Below are positions 59,801 to 64,000 of a stretch of 64,000 nucleotides of DNA, piece by piece. Source of the DNA: Hippasteria phrygiana (taxonomy: Eukaryota; Echinodermata; Asteroidea; Valvatida; Goniasteridae); contig JAZGUH010000717.1 of NCBI GenBank assembly GCA_037893225.1, positions 394,806 through 458,805 on the forward strand, written 5' to 3'. Below the pieces are notes generated by a model. It was not told the DNA's origin, did not search any database, and saw only the letters and a list, made by a program, of their open reading frames with translations. Every line of letters starts with the position of its first letter. The stretch's first letter is position 1. The position numbers and the translations under genes are program-made.

Positions 59801-61082
59801 CCAAGAATCAAGCAGAATTTAATACGAATTGATCCAGAATAGTCCCGAATGCACGCCGATTTAATCAATAATACCCAGAATGAGCAGATAACTGGAACTG
59901 AATGACGATGAGCGCTTGTCTGGATCGGTTTATCGCCTGGATTCGGCCTCGTTCTTGACGATTCTGGCTTGTTCTGATTGAAAGCGGCTTAGTTTGGGGT
60001 TGTTAGGGAATGTTCGCATTACATTCGGCTTATTCGGTCTTTGTTCTTATTAAATTCGTAATGAAATCGGCATAGATCTGGGTCATTCTGGATGATTATG
60101 GAGTTAGTCGTATATTATTCTTGACAAAATAGCTACAATTCGGTTTTATTTTTCACTAAATCGCAATCATTGAGCTTGATTCGGTCTGATTCCGCTTTCA
60201 ATTCGTACCTAGTTCTTGATTATTGTTGTTTCATTCTTAAGTTATTCTTTCAAAAAGCGAATCGGTGTTAATTTCTTCCGATGCCATCAAGAATTTTTAT
60301 TCGGGATAGATCGGGGTATTCGTGGCAATAATTCGGGAATGTGTGAACCTAGCATTAGTAACCGGCGGCTGAAAATCGCTTTACCGAACGATCGCTATAC
60401 CGAAAATATAATGTGGATCCCGCGATGTTCGTTATAGCGGCGTTCCACTGTACAAAGAGTCCCAATCCCCCGTGCCCTTAGAACCGTCCATAATGTTCAT
60501 ACTCCAAGCAGAACAGAACAACAACCCAACCGAACGACTCAGAAAAGAACAAAAACCATTCGGTTAAAGTAACAAACCTGCAGAATCTTTCGAACCATAG
60601 CAATTTGTGTTATTCCACAGAGTGGACTTCTGAGTAAGAAACGGATTTGTTGACGCTTGTGCCGGTCATTTTATGAAACAAAATAATACAACTTAGTGAA
60701 ATGCAACGGCCGGATTCCACGTATATGTGGAAGATCTGACAAAGTTTGTGCTCCATTTTGTTTGCACCGAAAATAACCTAAAGCCCAAAAATATTTTCAG
60801 TTGGTTCGAGCATCCGTATATACTTCAACATTGCGCTGGTCCTTTTCAGCAGCGTCAGCTCGAGTATGGAACCAACTCTCCCTGACTGTCAAATCATCTC
60901 GATCCATCATAACATTCAAGAAAAACTGTAATTACACCACGGCAAAGAAACCAACATAACTTACTGTTTTCATGTGGGTGCGAGAATATTAAACCGAACT
61001 GACATGTCGCCATCATCACAGAGAACAGGAGGTAGGATGAGAGCCCTCTACTCTCTTGGAACCTTGAAAGAACCATGGTCAT
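53329..61082 (-). CDS. receptor gene C: WSC-CCP-short stalk-TM-YxxP tail
   Basis: Six exons splice in frame: 61082-60965, 57207-56923, 56556-56290, 54919-54860, 54351-54270, 53884-53329. The product is 455 aa. Signal peptide and WSC are close to genes A and B. The CCP exon continues 13 codons further (NESASYTPFAST). The stalk exon is only 60 bp. The TM helix is GTIAAMAAGIAAAVMVLVVV then AILLWRKR. The 185-aa tail has five related repeats of about 21 residues, four with tyrosine (VYATPDD, MYAIPDD, YAYAIADD, YAYATPDG), and a final GWVENIAYG. YxxP motifs are typical ligands of Crk/Nck-type SH2 domains, so adaptor recruitment is a reasonable inference. First intron: nested transposons shared with gene A. 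Confidence 0.84.
54270..54351 (-). CDS. gene C exon 5: transmembrane helix
   Basis: 82 bp, one codon shorter than in A and B. The hydrophobic core is Ala/Val rich and ends LLWRKR. The acceptor is CATAG and the donor is GTATCG. Confidence 0.88.
54860..54919 (-). CDS. gene C exon 4: mini-stalk
   Basis: Between TCGCAG and GTACGA lies a 60-bp phase 1-1 exon encoding DGASSTTDGYRNLPSGQLQT. Sequence support is the matching phase and splice sites; it is not similar to the stalks of A and B. Confidence 0.65.
55385..55411. repeat. poly-G tract
   Basis: More than 20 consecutive G bases in a gene C intron. Confidence 0.9.
56290..56556 (-). CDS. gene C exon 3: CCP/sushi domain with extension
   Basis: GVCSNDIGPPANGAYTITNP, FSCDTGYTLHG, IECIDTG, WNDSVPMC, then LLNESASYTPFAST before the GTAATG donor. 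The extension replaces the usual CIG end. Confidence 0.87.
56923..57207 (-). CDS. gene C exon 2: WSC domain
   Basis: GYIGCFVDDTGDRALQT, LEYGDECFCGN, CGDSCVGYRHQICGD. Eight cysteines intact; the third segment has CGDSCVG where A and B read CRDSCAG. Confidence 0.92.
57610..59312. mobile_element. GGTAATTCTGTCCCC TIR element (gene C), nested
   Basis: 1.70 kb, equal to the gene A copy minus its solo LTR. It keeps the subterminal GTCCCC hairpins and internal inverted arms (CTGAAGGGACATCACACATC near 58019). Confidence 0.82.
59334..60354. mobile_element. foldback element (gene C)
   Basis: About 1.02 kb, practically identical to 32624-33634 apart from a 10-bp GTTAAAGATC duplication near 59450. TTA flanks both sides. 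Confidence 0.82.
60965..61082 (-). CDS. gene C exon 1: signal peptide
   Basis: MTMVLSRFQESRGLSSYLLF then SVMMATCQFGLIFSHPHEN; differs from gene A by one residue. Confidence 0.82.
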
Positions 61083-62754
61083 TTCGTTGCTGGATTACGA
61101 CGAGAGATATGCGGCGTGCATGCGCGTCACTAACAGATGCAAAGGCTTTGAAAAATTGAGTCTATTGCTGTACTTCGAGGTCTGTAAACATGACTAGTTT
61201 TTATTGGCTACAGTCCCTTAGAATGTCTCCCGGATGGACCCTTTTGCGTGTTTGTGCACGTAATATTAAATATTAATATTAAAGGTCAACTATTTTGACT
61301 TGCCAGTTGGCAGTAAAAGCAGGCTTATCGATACACATGTACAGTGTTATTGTGCACTAAATCACTCTTAAAACATATTGATAAAAGAACAGCAAATATC
61401 GCGGCAAGTGCCACTCATCCAAACTTATGTGTATTTCCGCTACCCCGTAGATTAATGGACAAGGCAGACACAATAATTCATCTCGCAGTTTCTGTAAAAA
61501 GCTCTATATAATTTTTCAAGATGTATCCCATAAAAAAACAAATGGCCTGGATTTGACATTGATAATATGCTGCCTTGTGTCAAAGGCTGAATTCGTTTTG
61601 TAACTCATAACAGCATTTTACGGCTGTTTCAAGTTAAACAAAATTTCCAAATTGGGTATGGAAATTTCCTCTCGGAAGTTCAGTCTTGAACTGAACTAAT
61701 ATAATCCAATATGATACATTCATAGAACAATGCATAAGTAAACAAAACGAAACTGAAAGCGGAACTTTGATCTGAAAATTCTCTGAAGGATCTGAACAAT
61801 GAGCTGTATAAATAGTAGTACATCTGTATTGCTTTTATTTGTTCTCAGTCGATTTTTGCTGGGAAAGTAAATTTGCTAAAGGAGGAAATAATTCAATCTC
61901 ATAATTATAATACTGATATAGCCATTGCAATGCACGTTGCACACGTCTAAATATTGCATACGTTATTAATAACAATAATTATAAATACAAAAAAAGGCGA
62001 ACAATACTGATGCAATCGGTGGCACCCCTGATATGTTATAAACTAAATTTAGATGCATCATTAAAATAATCCTTAGAAATTTCTGAACCTAAATGGGTTT
62101 TTTAAGACTAAGGTGAGACGGATACAACACGCTTCGTTGCAAATTCAAAAATAGCTTTATTGAAGCGCTCCTTAATACACATGCCAAACTGTTAAAAATA
62201 ATAATAAATCAAACAATTTGCTGACCTAATTATAAATAACAAATAACAGCGGTGCAGACCAGTACGAAGGACTTAACCACCAGATTTAAACACCAGATTT
62301 AAACCCAGTTGTAAATATATTTTCATAACAGCGACCCCGATGTTTTTGCTCATTAAATTCTTTTTGAGGAGTGTACATGGGGGGCGTAGGTTCGTGGGCT
62401 TGCTAGTTTTAAGTGGCTGCACTTTCAAAGTAGCCCTATGTCCAAATAGAACGCATTATAAGCCAGCAATTATTAATAGACAAAGAAGAAAAGGTACACA
62501 CTTTGGGAATGGGGAGGGGTACGCGACCCGTACCCCCACCCCATTTGTGCTTGATAAGCCTATATACAAAAAAGGTTTGGGTGAGGAGGAACTCCAACCT
62601 CCCCCGATGTGATTGGTAAATACCCTTTTATATACCCTTTTATTAACTGCTTAATTAATGTATGGTTGTATTGTAGTTTGTACACATTTTCTTTTATTTA
62701 TAATGTCTTTTAATTAGCAATTTTAAGCTTACTGTAAGCGGGTCTCATCAGCCA
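61083..62754 (-). promoter_or_regulatory. conserved 5' flank of gene C
   Basis: Counterpart of 34363-36102 and 51272-53010. It is closest to gene A at the proximal end and to gene B at the distal end (from about 62220 on). Confidence 0.5.
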
Positions 62755-62763
62755 CATTAGAGG

Positions 62764-63720
62764 TAGTCTAGGTTCCAAGACGTTCTTAGCGGTGCGACGT
62801 ATAGCGGCCGACAGCGCCCTCTCGCTACACACACACACGCCAAGGCCAAATCGCTAACAACGTCTAGGGAATTTTGCAAGTTCCGCTCGCGAAATCGCGA
62901 GCAGAACTGTGTGGCATTTGCATGCGCGTGTGACGTCACTGTATTATCGCATGTAAATAGCCAACACTCACTAGTCTGGTTTCTGTACTCACGTGGGGTT
63001 TACGTGTACGTACGTATGAACGTGCAGCGCAGTACTAAGCCATTCGTTGTTTGTTGGAAAAAATGACTGGGCGCGTGGACCAAGCGATTGATTTTACAGC
63101 AAACAAACTGGGCTTTGGAAAGCTAAAAAGTCATCAGATCAGTGCCATTCATCAATTTGTACGTGGCCATGATTTGTTTGTTAATTTACCAACGGGATTT
63201 GGCAAGAGTGTAATTTTTCAAGCTGCTCCATTGGTCTTAGATTTCTTGAACGAAGTAACCAAAGGTAAACAGGAGAAACGCTTGTTATTGTCGTCGTGCC
63301 ATTGAAAGCCCTGGCCGTTGATCAGTTACATCATGGAGAAATAAGACATTTCTCCATGGTTACATCGTGCTGAACATCTGGGACTGAAGTCGGCAGATAT
63401 AACGTCTGATATTCCAGATCACATTTTGGAACAATCCGAAGATTTCTCAATCCTGTTTGCCAGTCCAGAATCACTCTGCTCAGAACGTTAACAGACTAGT
63501 AAGTTATTACTTAAACATGAGTTTCCTCCAGTGCGCAAGCGCGATTATTCGTTTGACCCGCCTGTTAAATTATGCATGAGCAGGTCGCGCGCGCTGCCTT
63601 GCGAAATGCCCAAGACGTTCTTAGCGATTTGGCCTTGGCGTGTGTTTGTGTGTAGCTAGAGGGCGCTGCCGTTCGCGCTGTACGTCGCACCGCGATAAGA
63701 ACGTCTTGGAACCAAGACTA
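62764..63720. mobile_element. 957-bp TIR transposon carrying a RecQ-like fragment
   Basis: Terminal inverted repeats of about 105 bp start TAGTCTAGGTTCCAAGACG on the left and TAGTCTTGGTTCCAAGACG on the inverted right. A perfect 9-bp duplication CATTAGAGG flanks it (62755-62763, 63721-63729), and gene B's flank has the single-copy empty site. Nine-base duplications and long TIRs suggest a Mutator-like element, but no transposase is present. Confidence 0.87.
63063..63490 (+). pseudogene. RecQ-like helicase fragment, frameshifted
   Basis: MTGRVDQAIDFTANKLGFGK begins an N-terminal helicase segment: LKSHQISAIHQF (Q-motif-like), NLPTGFGKSVIFQAAPL (Walker A, PTGFGKS) and, after a frameshift near 63290, VVVPLKALAVDQL (motif Ia). 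Another frame break follows, then FSILFASPESL. Downstream helicase motifs, including DEAH and the C-terminal lobe, are absent. It is a broken gene piece inside the transposon. Confidence 0.82.
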
Positions 63721-63907
63721 CATTAGAGGCTGTCGACTTGGTGTTTTTTTAATAGACCAGAATAATACATGCTTTAAGTTAAACACACATTTTATATCGA
63801 CTTCTTAACTTAAGACATAAGACAGGCCTACTGTCTTGTACCCCATTTTCATTAATTTACAGACTGTAATACTTTTCGAACTTCGATCTTTCCTTTTGTC
63901 ATATGAT

Positions 63908-64000
63908 GCACGATATGGGACAGAGGGGAACCCCCCCCCCCCCCCCCCCCCCTCTTTTGTGTTGGTCATTGTGTTCCTGAAATCTCAGGAATTCTTTTCA
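63908..64000. mobile_element. GCACGATATG MITE, copy 4 (cut by window end)
   Basis: GCACGATATGGGACAGAGGG with a 20-base poly-C, as in copies 2 and 3. The flank 63727-63907 matches the sequence that precedes the 3' end of gene C (52960-53101), so a further C-type tail exon is expected just beyond the window. Confidence 0.8.

Larger units (their letters stand above)
57324..60450. mobile_element. pogo-like TIR element with nested insertions (gene C intron 1)
   Basis: Same outer ends, and the same two inner insertions at the same sites, as 29801-33730. It lacks the solo LTR and has two rather than seven 17-bp repeats. Confidence 0.87.

Overview
This is a eukaryotic, intron-rich and transposon-dense window, most likely from a marine deuterostome. 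I favour an echinoderm: split genes, a ciliary MAK/ICK kinase, WSC and CCP exon shuffling, many short inverted-repeat elements, poly-C tracts and ACATGT-rich simple sequence. I cannot name the species. No prokaryotic genes, tRNAs or rRNAs were seen.

Region 1 (1-1.35 kb) holds head-to-head remnants of a Penelope-like retroelement with a GIY-YIG endonuclease.

Region 2 (about 1.6-20.8 kb, minus strand) is one complete gene. It is a MAK/CILK1(ICK)-type kinase with 11 coding exons whose phases all join, giving 555 residues with HRD, DFG, a TDY activation motif and a conserved C-terminal tail. Its introns and 3' end carry a tRNA-derived SINE, a hAT-like element with an 8-bp target duplication, paired short inverted-repeat elements and a 150-bp palindrome.

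Region 3 (about 20.9-64 kb) is a tandem array of receptor genes on the minus strand. Three complete genes (A, B, C) can be spliced in frame. Each encodes a signal peptide, a WSC domain, one CCP/sushi domain, a Ser/Thr stalk, one transmembrane helix and a tyrosine-motif tail. The extracellular exons are all phase 1-1. A and B share a short tail with WVxNIIY motifs. C has a longer tail with repeated YATP/YAIP motifs. Stalk lengths are about 91, 287 and 33 codons; B's is expanded by an in-frame 21-bp minisatellite. A direct duplication of about 16-17 kb (20,945-37,835 and 37,839-53,742) broke inside the C-type tail exon and left a truncated tail (X) at its junction. Flanking repeats at the right edge suggest another tail-bearing copy just outside the window.

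The first introns of A and C contain a nest of elements: a pogo-like inverted-repeat element that contains a GC-rich inverted-repeat element and a 1-kb foldback element, with a solo LTR further nested in A. B keeps only the outer element, with both inner sites empty. Other elements include a degenerate L1/Tx1-like LINE, several MITE families and a 957-bp element with 9-bp target duplications that carries a broken RecQ-like helicase gene.

Function of the receptors is inference: they look like surface sensors signalling through SH2 partners. Their layout resembles yeast WSC stress sensors with a CCP module added.
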